Notes: a model not told the origin generated them from the letters alone. DNA of 64,000 nucleotides from Acestrorhynchus altus (GCA_034509495.1 CM067518.1:6793028-6857027); one strand, 5' to 3'. Positions 26,331-38,265 are shown, counted from the first letter of the stretch. Numbers and translations: made by a program.

Positions 26331-26639
26331 AATAAAAAAAAAAAAATCAACAACAACATCTAAATATGAACTGAATTGCCTTTATTATCTTTATTATCTA
26401 ATATGATGCCTAGAAAACAGCATATAAGTGCCTATAAATTTTGGATCTAAGGATAATATATATCTGTAATATACTAAGGATAATAATCTCAGATAATAAT
26501 CATTTTTAATATTAAACATATGACTAATAGAATACTTATAATGTACTTAAAATAATGCATCTGAAAACAATGAACATTGAGAAAAATCACTTTTGATCAT
26601 AATTTAATTTAAAGGGTAAAGTGTGATATTTTATAATCA

Positions 26640-27270
26640 TTACATGTATAATGAGATATTTCAAGCCTCTGAAAGCCTTTCTTTTGGTTTGGCTTATAGA
26701 TCATAAAAAGCAGAAATTCAGTTTCTCGGATTATTAGAATATTTTATTTCTTAGTAAATCCCTATTCAAACAGTATAAATCCTGCGTTTAGTTCAGCACA
26801 TGCAACTAAATTATGGGGAAGAATGTGACCTGACAGTTATCCAGAAGTCACTGACACCCTCCACATAGAGCGTAAGCCATAGAAGGACATTGCTCAAAAA
26901 GCTGTCTGTTTACAAAGAAGCATATTACATCGAAGCATATTAATAGAAAGTTGTCTGGAAGGGGAGAAAGCAACAGGGATGATCCCAGCCTTGGGAAGAG
27001 TGCAACTAACAGTTGATTCAAGAACTTTGGAGAGCTTTACGAGGAGTGGACTGAGGCTGGTGTCAGTGCATTAAGAGTCATCACATGCAGACATCTCCAG
27101 GAATGCTCCAACTGCAGCATTCCTAATATCAAGCCCTTCCTCAACCAGTGACAGCATCAGAAGCATCTAACCTGGGCTAAGGACAAAAAGAACTGGATTG
27201 TTGCTCAGTGCTCGAAATGTCTCTTTTTATAAAGTGAGAGAACGGAGAGGTGCAGAATCCAAAGTGTCCT
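26640..27270 (+). mobile_element. Tc1-like DNA transposon relic, sister of the 19.4-kb copy
   Basis: Starts near a terminal-like CTCGGATTATTAGAATATTT, then AGTTCAGCACATGCAACTAA and a decayed transposase: VTWTVIQKSLTPST-like, SKHINRKLSGR-like (CATATTAATAGAAAGTTGTC), LGELYEEWTEAGVSALRVI-like, SNIKPFLNQ, KHLTWAKDKKNWIVAQCS. It stops abruptly near 27270 before the catalytic second half. Several in-frame stops. Confidence 0.75.
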
Positions 27271-27400
27271 GTCTGGTATTTTTGCAGATCATCTGCTCCT
27301 GTTGGTCCACTGTATTGCTGACCGGCTATGAGAAACACCTGACCCAGCAATACAGATGAGTTCAAGGCCAATATCAAATTTCTATATTATACATTTATAA

Positions 27401-27403
<3 letters not shown>

Positions 27404-27463
<60 letters not shown>
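27404..27463. repeat. (TATC)n microsatellite
   Basis: About 60 bp of perfect ATCT tetranucleotides. Confidence 0.97.
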
Positions 27464-27866
27464 ATTTCTTTTCTAGAAATGCAATGCAAGACACCATACA
27501 CCATCCAAAGCAATACAAATAGAAAAAAAAAAAATCAATGTGTCCCTATTGTTTGGATGGGCAGTCACACCTACATATATATACACCCTGTTTTATTGAT
27601 TCTATCTAGACTCCCTTTCTACAGACCAAGGGCACTAGTATGCAACCTCACACACAAGAGAACTACAGCTCTTGGTCATTGAGGGTTGTCAGAGCTGATG
27701 TCAATATTGACACACATCACATTCTCAGCACACACGAACAATCTGGTGAGTGTGCCAGCATGTATATTTGATCTTAGACTCCATCCATCTTTCTGTATGT
27801 GTCACAATGAAGAGGTATGTGGAGGAGCACCTCTTGCTTTTTTTGCTCCTCCGACTCCTCCCAGAG

Positions 27867-28270
27867 TACAAAAGGGGGAGGGGAGCAAAGAGAGAGAGAG
27901 AGTGAAAGAGAGAGAGAGAGCACTCTGAGCTCAAGTTCAGCAGTAACAGCACACCAGTACCCATTTAGGGTGGGAAATGAAGGTTTGGACACACACTTCT
28001 GAGGAGTGCCACTGTAATCCTGAGGATATCTCATTTAATTTCATCTGGGACAACTTGCCTCAGAGGTCACGGAGACTCTGTCCCCTTAGACAGGGGTCAA
28101 AGCCTCACACTACAGGCTCACCAGTTCACACGGGACAGGACCAGTAGGCTGGTGAAATAACACACTTCTATTTATCTACACTGTGGAAATCACGCAAGCC
28201 TCAGCAGGTAGAGGGATAGACGGACAGAGGGTGAAAAAAACATGTGGATTTGACCACAAGACAGTTGACA
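27867..28270 (+). promoter_or_regulatory. Alternative candidate promoter and first exon
   Basis: A TACAAAAG TATA-like motif at 27867-27874 sits beside GC-richer sequence and a GA-rich stretch. The region is followed by about 370 bp of complex, repeat-free sequence ending at a GTAAGT donor at 28271. The stretch holds a 56-codon open frame starting at the ATG of ggaaATGAAGG near 27978 and a small MWI frame near the end. The base before the donor is A, not G, so the match is imperfect. It could be an untranslated exon of the receptor gene or an unrelated element. Confidence 0.22.
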
Positions 28271-28536
28271 GTAAGTTTATTTTTTCTCACTTCCAGAATC
28301 ATTAGAAAATTTCAGAATATTATATATATATTTATTTATATATCTTATTATGTGTAGTAGTATAGTTATTTTGAACATGTATATAGACTTTCATTCAATC
28401 ATCACCTAGCAATGCACTGAATTTATTCAGTTCAGTTGGGTATAACATTTCCTTGTAAATTAAATACATCCTAACACATTGCGTATCAACACACTTATCA
28501 TTATCAAAAATATCAAACTGAAAGTCAAAACTTTCC

Positions 28537-28541
<5 letters not shown>

Positions 28542-28601
<60 letters not shown>
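28542..28601. repeat. (TA)n microsatellite
   Basis: About 60 bp of perfect TA. Confidence 0.97.
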
Positions 28602-28605
<4 letters not shown>

Positions 28606-28774
28606 TTAAAGATTAAAATGTGTTAAAAGATATGGGACATGTCCATTTATATGCATTATAGGCAAGTATTTGAAGCTTCTCTACTGTCCAGGAAAGGCTT
28701 TCTAGATTCTGATTACCTTCATCAACAATAGCCTTAATGAGGTCAGCATGTTGGATGATCACCACCATACTTCA

Positions 28775-28985
28775 TCCCCATCTTATCCCAGATGTTTTGG
28801 AAGGAGCACCATCATTCTAGAGAACACAGTTCCACCACTCCACAGCTTAATGCTGGTGGGCTTTATACCCTGGTTGCCCGTGATGTCAATAGGTTTATTT
28901 TTATCTGCTCCGTAGAGTCCTATTCTATTGGCACTACTTCTCTACAGGGACTAAACAAGCTGTTTTGACATTTGCACATCAGTGT
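28775..28985. mobile_element. Partial Tc1-derived MITE
   Basis: CATCTTATCCCAGATGTTTT, AGAACACAGTTCCACCACTC, CCTATTCTATTGGCACTACT and CTCTACAGGGACTAAACAAG align with the interior of the 6351 copy. Terminal repeats are not clear. Confidence 0.55.
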
Positions 28986-29250
28986 CAGCACAAACACTTT
29001 TAATGAGTTTATATCTTTACATGTGAGTTCTAAATCAAATGTTGGTCACTTTGTAACCAACATTTATACATTAGCAGGTGTGTTTACAGGTTACTATAGG
29101 CTGAAGTTATAAGGCCTGCACGATATTGGAGTCATGTTACATATTTGAAAAGATGATTCAAAGTGCCAAAGAAGTGAACTTGAGAGTCATATTACATTAG
29201 TCAATAGCAGACGCTATTGTAAGAGCAGCATGTCCTGAAGTCAGAGAATG

Positions 29251-29258
29251 CTGTGTGT

Positions 29259-29309
<51 letters not shown>
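29251..29309. repeat. (GT)n microsatellite
   Basis: About 58 bp of GT. Confidence 0.96.
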
Positions 29310-29310
<1 letters not shown>

Positions 29311-29484
29311 TTTATTAGGAGACCGTGGTGGAATGCTGCTGGAATAAAGACCATGCACTGACAATCAGGTAAGAGTCACTGGGAGTGGTTACATCAAACA
29401 CATGAACACATACTTGCACACAAACAATTCAATGCACTTAAACTGGATTATCAAGACCACAATTACAAAATATTGTTGCTCACA

Positions 29485-29910
29485 TGTCCCTGCTGAAAAA
29501 TCTAGCTTTTGCTGGTAATTGGCGTCAGATGGTCTAGGCTGGGCTTTGATGGTTAAGATGCTAGAAAAGCTGCACATACAGATTAAAAAATACTCTGTGC
29601 TGGTGATAAAACTGGTTGACCAACTTAGCTGCTGACCAACATAGCATATGATTTCATATTCAGATCATTCTGATTCATTTTGATGGGCCAAGCTGGTTGT
29701 TAGGCTTCACTGTATAGACAAAAATATTGGAACACCTGCTTATTCGTTATCTAAAATCAAAGGAAACAGCTCCTTAACTCATCCCAAAAGTATTGGATAA
29801 ATAACTATCAATCCAGAATTTCCAGTTTCCCTGCTTCACAGTTTAATACTGGGGGGCTTTTTGCTCCTCCTATTCTGTTCAAAATATTTGTTCTACAGGG
29901 ACCAGACAAG

Positions 29911-29989
<79 letters not shown>

Positions 29990-30170
29990 TGACTAGAAGG
30001 GGTGTTTGGTGGATTGATACGGGTGGACAGGCATGGTTATGGTTGTTCATTCTTGTCATAGTGGTCAAACAGATCTGTTAAATTGGTTGATGAGCCGTTT
30101 GTCTAAACTGGCTAAGCCAACCATCTCAAAAGATCAAGAGTTAAACTGGTCAAACAGCTTGAGTTGCTTT
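29485..30170. repeat. GCTGGTC-motif repeat split by a MITE
   Basis: The left part (to about 29705) and right part (about 30060-30170) both carry CTGGT/TGGTCAA motifs like the 12.8-kb copy. A Tc1-derived MITE occupies the middle, so the layout looks like a nested insertion. Confidence 0.55.
29709..30020. mobile_element. Tc1-derived MITE nested in a GCTGGTC repeat, carrying a (GT)n tract
   Basis: Start CACTGTATAGACAAAAATAT; interior CATCCCAAAAGTATTGGAT and CTACAGGGACCAGACAAGCTG; end CTAGAAGGGGTGTTTGG. A 74-bp (GT)n run at 29914-29987 has expanded inside it, just after the AGACAAGCTGTG phrase where sister copies have only short GT. Confidence 0.55.
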
Positions 30171-33100
30171 GTCTAATATTCAAATGATACAATTTTTCCA
30201 TCTAAATATTTATAATAAGTAATAATTATTCACAGCAGCAGCAGAGTTAATACTTCTTAAACAATTGCTACATGAATTCATTATGAATACATTTCCTGTA
30301 AGAAAAAAAGAATACCCTCATCCAATGTATCAAATTTTATCACTGTTTTAGTGTCATCAGCAAAGAAAATTGCAATGTAGACATTATGATATAGACATTG
30401 TGACCTGGTTTCCACCATAAAGTCTTCATAGTGGCTAAAGTTTCTGTATAAATAAACCATTCAATGTTAAAGTACTTGACTTCTGAAAGACTTAAATACT
30501 GTGAGTGTCAGTCTTTGGGATCGAATTATGTACCAAATTTGCAAAATTGGTGGAATTCCGCTTTGACATTTTTACACCATGTTTTTATCATGTAGGAATA
30601 AATCAAATGGTTGACAAAAATGATAGGTGTTATCAGTGTGTGCCTGTTTGGATATAAATATATTCATTCCTGTGTGAAAATGAGTAATGCTGACTGATAA
30701 AACTGACTGAAATGTTGACCCGGATCAGTGCGGTATCTCACATGTAGATAGTGTCAAATTAACAGCCATACCTGCAGATTATATCTTGCTGATAACAGGT
30801 ATAATTTATATAAGGTTTAGGTCTTAATTCCTTTTGGTGTTTAATTATGTTTTCTCAGAGCAGCACATGACCTGCTTTGATGTCTTATCTCTCAATTTCA
30901 AGCATAAGTCTTTTATCTTACACCAAAAATATTCCAAAAAAGATCCCTTAATAGGATAATGGCTGTGTAGTTCTATAGGTAACCAAGAGCTCTAAAACCA
31001 AGAATTTTGGTTTCTTCTTTTACCTAAAGTAATTTTTGCATTAAACTAACAATTACTCGCAGACTTCCCTGTCCACCTCTGCAAGCCAGCACAGCTTTGT
31101 AAGATAAAGAAACTGTGCCATCGTGGAAGTTGAGCAAAACTGAACAGCAGTCAACTTCCAGTCTTCAGGCAGGGTGATTAGATGGCCCAGCTGACGAAAG
31201 CCCTTAAAGCGAGCCTGAAGCAACCTGGTAGGAGAGCTGGCATCTCTAACTGCCGTATCACAGCTCCCGTGCAGAGGCACAGGGCCTAATCAGCTTTCCA
31301 TAGCTTGCTTTGGCAGGTGGCAGAGGGGTAATGTGTTTACCTGTTCCATTGCATGTTTAAGAAAAAGGACAGAGTTCAGTATTATGGGATAGATGGTGAA
31401 AAAGTGGCAGGCAAACAGAATCTGGGCTTAAAAATAGAGGCACAAAAAAGGATTTTTGCAGACTGATGCCATAGAAGGATTTTCCGTTCATTGGATAGCT
31501 GTTTACACTGTAGAAACTGAGCTTGCACAATAAGTATCAATAAATACAAAATAATTCAAAATATACCTTTACATGTGACATAAATAGTTTATTAAAAATT
31601 CGTTAAAAGCTAGTTTGATCAAAACTCAACCTAGTTTTAACAATAATTTAATATTCATTAATTTACAGTAGTATTAATTCGCAGACTAGTATATCTTACC
31701 TAAATTGTATGATTGTATTAATGACTGTGGAAAAACATGGACAAAGTTGTTCCATTTCACTCTGTTCATTGCCAGACTTGTCCGTCTTGTCAAATTTGCA
31801 AACAGAGTCTGTGCATTAGAGACAAGAGGCAGCAAAAAACACACCTATTCATTTAATTAGACCTGCCCCTTCCCTAGACCAAGTGCCTTGGACTGCCTTC
31901 ACTGAGCGCAATCTAATGGGGCTTCTAATGGCTTCCAAAACCACTGAAACATACCAGTAAAACGGCAAACAACTTTTTACAGAATGTCTGTTAATGCAGG
32001 CCGCAGTACAACATGGGACAACTGTCACTGTTAACAGTTATAAGAAATGTTAAATAATAATAGTATGATCAACTAGCTTTTGCCTGACAGCTCAACAACT
32101 CAGGTCCTGCGGATGTTCTCTGCCAGCCAAGGTTATCAATCACTTCATTCCTGAATGTAACTCCACCTATTTATGATAAAGCAGAATAACGTTTTAGAAA
32201 CGGTGGGAAATTTTAAATTGTGCCAGTATTAACACATGGAAAACTAACTGTTGGAATTAGATGGAAAGACTGCTTAGAGAAGAGAAATGAGATGGAAAAT
32301 TAATGATTGTATTATTGAAATATAAAGGGTTGGGGGGAGCTACACATCATACTGCCATCAGGCAGAAGACATGCTAGACCTGTGGTGGTTTTCTCTTTTA
32401 GAGACAATTTTTTGTTCCTGCTTTACTGGATAGTATTAAGTATTAAAACCATTAGGTCAGTATCACCTACTGAATCTACTTATTGAGATAATCAGATTGC
32501 ATCTGAGTATGGAATCGATATTCAGAATAATAAGGATTTTTTTTTTGTGTGGGTAACCAAATAAATGTTTGATGAAGATGAATGAGTGAAGAATCCTTAA
32601 AGAAGTTTCACTTATCAAGAATGGTTATTAGTAGGCTTTACTAGACACATAGATGGCCTCAAAAGAGAGTACTACAGTCTTGGCAATACAATCCTTATAG
32701 AACTGCAGTGCAACTTCTTAGTACGCCTAACACCTATCATTATAGGACCTGAAGTTTGTGAGACACTGGTCTTCCCTTTTGTGAAATTCCTTTGGTTTTA
32801 AATAAATTGCTAAATCTTCTTGTGAGAGGTCAAAGCAACAGCAAAGCAATCCAGGTGCTGAACCATGTGAACAGAATGAAGAAACAAAAACGCAATTGGT
32901 CACACACTGTGAATGGCTAAAGTGGAACTGGGGAAACTTTTGTGGATTACTTTCCAAACAAAATTGTTTGGAGTGAAAAGTGCTTGAGAAAAACAAATCC
33001 ATCAGAATTCAGGTTATGTACATAGAAAACTAGTTTCTGTCCACCTTGGTTCATGAATGATCATGACCTCATTGGCTTTTGTCCTATTGGCCCAGCTTTG

Positions 33101-33565
33101 AAGCCAGATTATGCTGGGTGTTGGTGAACATTGTGAAATTAATTTGCATCATAAAAGCAGCTACCTAGCTAAATTTTCACAGCATGATTCACAGTTCTTT
33201 TTCTGGCTGCTTTGTGGATAGAAAGACTGTTAGCTATGCTGTGCTTTCGCATTGTGCGTCTAAACCTGTGACTTCAGTCATTAAAGTGCCATGAATTGCA
33301 GACCTAGACAGCTGTTTGGATATCATTAAATGTGAAGCTAGAGGCCAAAACAGTTCATTAATGGCTTGAAGATGAAAGGAGATTTTTAGTTGGCAGACAT
33401 TTTTATTATGCTTTTGTTAAGATACCAGTCACTCTGTGCCAGAACATGTGCCCAAGTGTAAGTGCTTATAGATAAGTGTATAAGGCAACAAAGAAGAATA
33501 AACATATGGTAAAATCCACACTCCGGCAGTGTGCAGGAAAGCCAAAGAATGAGCATTCATTTGAA
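30171..33565. other. Intergenic, no gene seen
   Basis: The minus-strand ORF at 31053-31280 lies in non-repetitive sequence with unusual composition but shows no family or splice support. Others are short chance frames. Confidence 0.45.
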
Positions 33566-33570
33566 ATTCT

Positions 33571-33906
33571 TCAGCAAAGCATTCTGGCTTGTACAGTACA
33601 GGTCAAAAATATGGAAGCAGTGTCTTTGTGGCCAAGAGAAGAAGTAAGCAAAGGCCTTTTGCATGCCGCTCTGCTCCATATGTTCCTGCTCTGCAGGTCC
33701 CTGTAGAGCATTCTTTCAGAAATTGGTTGTGAAGGACCTGCGTTGACTTCTAAAGGTAATTCTTGCCTGGAAGGAAAGAGATTTTCATTCACATGCCAAC
33801 AGTTCCTGTCTGTCAGTACCTTTCCTATAGGCCTGACTTTCCTGTAGATTCGGATTTTTGCATTACAGGTAGACCCATATAACCACACCCTTTGATACAC
33901 CTCCAA
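33571..33906 (-). pseudogene. Tc1-like transposase N-terminal fragment, reverse strand
   Basis: The 111-residue open frame reads like the HTH and linker part of a Tc1-like transposase. A GSTCNAKIR...KVLTDRN stretch matches the family's GST-N-PR-GRPRKLTDRD layout. EVNAGPSQPISERMLYRDLQ then matches the ELN...VSERTVRREL helix region, and CKRPLLTSSL matches the KP..T segment. It lacks the DDE catalytic domain, and the bases further along give no clear continuation. It stays open by chance or recent insertion. Identification is from remembered family pattern, so moderate. Confidence 0.45.
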
Positions 33907-34860
33907 ATTTCTTCCTTCACACTAATCCAGACTTTTTCCTTCACACTATAACCTCTGGCATGTCCAGATTCAATCCTTTTTGCCAATCATTAACATTTGC
34001 TCTGTGACCCAATTTTTCACAAATCAACTGGTTGAGAAAATGAGAGACATTAATGCCACTGTACCAACGCTTCCCAATCTGTGAATCCTTTTGCACACCC
34101 TGCAGGTATTTATTGCCCATTGAACATCCTTGTGCAACAAGGAACAACCACCTTAAACATGACATTTGTTGAAGGTGACAATTTGTTTGTCTGTTGAGCT
34201 CATATAAAGAAACAGTGTACAAGAATTCTGAAATTGTGTTATTTTGTTTGTCCTTTTTTATTCACACAGTCTTAGGCAGCACTGACGTAACATTTTGCGA
34301 TGTTTAGTTTTTGTAATTGAAACACAAAAACCAATAGGCCAGAAATGTGTGACATGAGTGTTTAGCCCTGTTATAGCTCTGCAAAACAAATCAGTTTCTC
34401 CTCCATTTACTGTAAAATCTCCTGCCCCACACTGTCTCAGACTGGCTGATGCAGTCTGTGTTCTTCCCTGTGCTTGTGTTTTTGTGGACTTGTGAAACAT
34501 CTGCAGTCACAGCATAAGTATTGTTCCATTCAGAAGTCAAGTACAGTCCAAATGCTCAGATGTTTTCCTGTTCTGCCCATGTTATCCAGAATGCATCAGG
34601 AGGTGATGTGTGGACAGCCAAATATCTAAGAATGCATTTCATTCCAGGCTGTGGTTGTAATTGTGGAAAGAGTGGTCAGCATCTTCCCGTTCTTGGGAAT
34701 TTGTACTCGCAAATCAAGATTTCCAAGTCTGTACTGCAATTACACTAATCCAAACATGGTGTAATTTGTATTTAGAAACGGGGATCACAGTTTGACAAGT
34801 TACTATGTGCTGATGTCTGCTGTCTCAATCATTATGTTTTGGTACTGAGGTGTGCACACT

Positions 34861-35275
34861 GCACTACTTAGATCAGCAGCTCTGCCTCTGAGGCAGAACT
34901 AACACAACTGGTTCAGAGACTAACCAATTAAAATAACCCGTAGACAGGTTATACTGCTTGCCACTGCAGAAACTGGCATGTGCCACTGAGGGTGCACTTG
35001 ACACTGTCAAATGAAAACATGATACTCTCTATGATGTGAAATACCAGCTAGTTTTCCAGGCAGTTTTCCAAGAAAATAACACCATATACAATAATATTTT
35101 TAAAACAAACAACATCTCAAACTGACTTGCACACCTTTCTTTCATCCACATATACACTTCTGAAGCTCTGCCTTGTTGGTTATTTTAATTGATTATTTTC
35201 TGAAACAATTGCATTTGTTCTGCCTCAGAGGCAGAGCCGCCTCCAGAACCATTTTGAGTAGTGATTTTGCATAGC
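34861..35275. mobile_element. Long-inverted-repeat element, about 415 bp
   Basis: The left arm (CTCTGCCTCTGAGGCAGAAC, then CAACTGGTTCAG and ACCAATTAAAATAA) is the reverse complement of the right arm (TTGTTCTGCCTCAGAGGCAGAG, preceded by TTATTTTAATTG). The outer ends CACTACT and AGTAGTG pair as well. The interior shares TTTTCCAGGCAGTTTTCCAAG with the copy at 63.6 kb. No ORF. It looks like a non-autonomous DNA element; superfamily not identified. Confidence 0.7.
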
Positions 35276-35726
35276 ACCCCTTGGTTTCCTGCAAGCTTCA
35301 GTTATTTGTTAGCTGTTACTGAATGGCTCTAGTTGATGACTTACATCTGAGAAAAAAAGAAGCTTTGTTGGTTCTTTTTTGTGGGAATGTCACCCAGGAT
35401 GATATACAGCTGTACACAATGTAAATGAATTGGACATGATGAGATTGACTGAGTTTGTGCTGAGAATCTAGAGCAGTGTGCCATATCGTGCTGCCCTGCT
35501 TTATCAGTTACTTTATCAGAGTGTACGAAGCAAAGAATAAACAGACAAGAGTGAAAGATACATAAGACAGGAAGTGAAAGAAATGGAAGGACACTGTTTG
35601 TGTGTGAGTGTGAATATGTATGTGGGAAAGGTTTTTCTGCTTATAGATAAACATATGTAATTTCTATCTGTCTAGCTATAATCAGCACTTTGGAATGTGA
35701 GGTCATATCTAATGTTTTTGATTCTG

Positions 35727-35734
35727 TATAAAAG
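35727..35734 (+). promoter_or_regulatory. Candidate TATA box (TATAAAAG)
   Basis: TATAAAAG followed by a G-rich run, a canonical core-promoter look. A start site about 30 bp downstream would begin a short exon that ends in CAG|GTAAAG at 35816. It could be the promoter of the receptor gene, 12.4 kb upstream of its first coding exon. Chance TATA boxes are common in AT-rich DNA, so this is only a candidate. Confidence 0.35.
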
Positions 35735-35756
35735 GGAGGAAGTAAAATGGCTTTTT

Positions 35757-35816
35757 AAGGACTTAGACAAACAGAAGACGAGTCTTATTCCATCATAAGT
35801 CACTCTAAATCGTCAG
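35757..35816 (+). other. Candidate non-coding first exon of the receptor gene
   Basis: About 60 bp between the expected start site downstream of the TATA box and a donor CAG|GTAAAG at 35817. It contains no ATG. If joined to the acceptor at 48175, the first ATG of the transcript is the one at 48181. This fits the evidence that exon 1 is preceded by an intron, but the link is inference. Confidence 0.3.
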
Positions 35817-35929
35817 GTAAAGAAAGACACAGTGCAGAAACAGGAACAGAAACCTTTAATTGCATACTGAATTCTCAAGGACCCACAACCAGCTATTCCA
35901 CCAGCATAGCATTCATAACATTAACACCT

Positions 35930-36200
35930 CCTCCTTGTTTCTACACTCATTGTCCATTTTAGGAGCACTTTGTAGTTCTATAATTACAGACATTAGTCCA
36001 TCTGTTCTTCTGCATATTTTGTAAGCCTGCTTTCATCCTGTTCTTCAGTGGTCAGGACCATTGATCATTGAATAAACAGGATCACCATGGAGCAGGTATT
36101 ATCTGGGTCATGCATTATTGTCATCACTGCAGAGGCACTGACATAGTCCATTAGACATGCCTACCTTGTTATATAGATGATTGACTGGTGATTATTGATT
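35930..36200. repeat. Single arm of the foldback family
   Basis: Shares TTTGTAGTTCTATAATTACAG, AGTCCATCTGTTCTTC and GGTCAGGACCA phrases with the 5' arm of the palindrome at 37162-37820. The inverted partner arm is absent. Confidence 0.65.
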
Positions 36201-36599
36201 ATTGATCCCAAAGAATATCCCAGCTGAGAAAGCATGGTCAGCCATGGTATAGCGCTCTTGGAGACGTCCACCCTGTAGACGTAGTCAGGGGCAAAATTTA
36301 GTTTGTTGCTGCACCCTTTGTTTGTTTTAGTTGTTTCCCCCTTTGTTCGTTTTGTTCAACCTGGGAGGTGGTTTGTTTTGTTTCACTGGGGAGGGGGTGG
36401 TAAGGGGCAAAAGAGCAGGACTAAAGTGGAGGCAGTTGAGAGGAAGAAGGGAAATGGCAGACCGTCAGCATCTAAAAGCAGGAAAATAGATGTGTTAGTA
36501 GAGGTCTTTTAAAGACAGGTGGAAACAGTGGATTGCTTGAGATGAAAGTTATGTAACATCAGAGCCTCCTGTTAGAACCTATGTTGGGCTTTCATTTCT

Positions 36600-36985
36600 G
36601 GAACAAGATTTTTTAAACAGATGAAGCCAAGATCAAATTGAGCATGGAGAAGAAAAACTAGGGCTCTCAGTACCACATCTTTTGTCACATAACATCGAAG
36701 TATACCACATCATCTGTCAAACATGGTGGAGTGCAGATATTTAATAGGCCAAATCATATCACATACGCAACCAAAGAGAATCCTAAGGCAAAGGAATGGA
36801 ATGTTCTAAAATGGCACAGACAGCAGTTTGGCCTCATTCAAACTGAGCAGGCTTTTCACTAATGTAAGTTACATCTAATGCAGCAAGAACCACAAACAAA
36901 CAACAAACCTAGTAAAGACTTTGCAATGCATCTCAAGGGAGTAAACAACATTTGTTAAAGATCATGAGTTCCAGGGGGTCCAGAC
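36600..36985 (+). pseudogene. Tc1-like transposase C-terminal relic
   Basis: TTTTTTAAACAGATGAAGCCAAG resembles the FFTDETK start of the catalytic core. TACCACATCATCTGTCAAAC then TGGTGGAGTGCAG follow, an internal deletion intervenes, and CCTAAGGCAAAGGAATGGAATGTTC and a final GCTTTTCACTAATG segment match the end of the gene. Several phases; not functional. Confidence 0.6.
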
Positions 36986-37084
36986 AAAAAAAATCTTCTA
37001 TATAAATTTTGTTAGATTGCACTTTCATTTGAAGGATGTGCCCCCATGACAAAAAAAGCCTTAGGAGAGATTTGAGTGATTTAC

Positions 37085-37830
37085 ATCAATCAACCATAAC
37101 ATTATGATCACCTCTTTGTTTCTACATTCACTATCCATTTGATCAGATCCTCTGGCCATACAGGAGCACTTTGTAGTTCTATAATTACAGACTGTAGTCC
37201 ATCTGTTTCTCTGCATTCTAAGTTATCCTCATTTCACCCATGTTCTTTGGTGGTCAGGACCACCACAGAGCAGGTAGGTGTGTTAAGTGGTGGGTCATTC
37301 TCAGCACTGCAGTTACACTGACATGGTGGTGGTATGTTATCGTGTGTTGCACAGGTACGAGTGGATCAGACACAGCAGTGCTGCAGTAGTGTTTAAACAT
37401 TGTGTCCACTCATTGTTCACTCTATCAGACATTCCTACCTAGTTGATCCACATTGCAGATGTAAATTAAGAGACAGAAGTTCATCAGTTAGTGCACAGTG
37501 TTTGTTGGTCATTCTCTAGTTCTTCATCAGTGTTCACAGGTTGCTGTTTGGATATTTCTGGTTAGTGGACTATTCTTAGTCCAGCAGTGACAGTGAGGGG
37601 TTTAAACACTCCAGCAGCACTGCTATGTCTGATCCACACATACTGGTGCAACACACACTAACACACCACGACTGTGTCAGTGCAGTCCTGAGAATGGCCC
37701 ACTTTCCTCATAATACCTGCTTTGTGGTGGTCCTGTGGGATCCTGACCATTGAATATTAAGATGAAAGGAAGATAACAGATGGACTACAGTATGTACTTA
37801 TAGATCTACAAAGTACTCCTAAGAGAAGCT
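37085..37830. mobile_element. Foldback (palindromic) element, about 0.66 kb
   Basis: Arms start at 37162 (AGGAGCACTTTGTAGTTCTA) and end at 37820 with its complement (CTACAAAGTACTCCT). Internal pairs include GGATCAGACACAGCAGTGCT against AGCACTGCTATGTCTGATCC, and AGTCCATCTGTT against AACAGATGGACT. The centre lies near 37490. Partial single-arm copies lie at 35930 and 48690. No transposase; classification unknown. Confidence 0.8.
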
Positions 37831-37873
37831 GAAAAAAGGTAAAAGATTGGTTGGTGGTTGATCAGTGAATGTT

Positions 37874-37874
<1 letters not shown>

Positions 37875-37925
<51 letters not shown>

Positions 37926-37927
37926 TT

Positions 37928-37965
<38 letters not shown>

Positions 37966-38022
37966 ACATGTTCTCTCTCTCTCTCTCTCTCTCTCTCGTT
38001 CTCTCTCTCTCTCTCTGTCACA

Positions 38023-38065
<43 letters not shown>

Positions 38066-38122
38066 ACATGTTCTCTCTCTCTCTCTCTCTCTCTCTCGTT
38101 CTCTCTCTCTCTCTCTGTCACA

Positions 38123-38165
<43 letters not shown>

Positions 38166-38222
38166 ACATGTTCTCTCTCTCTCTCTCTCTCTCTCTCGTT
38201 CTCTCTCTCTCTCTCTGTCACA

Positions 38223-38265
<43 letters not shown>

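Noticed and set aside
31053..31280. 75-codon minus-strand ORF
   Set aside because: Non-repetitive and slightly coding-like, but no motif, splice context or family recognised.
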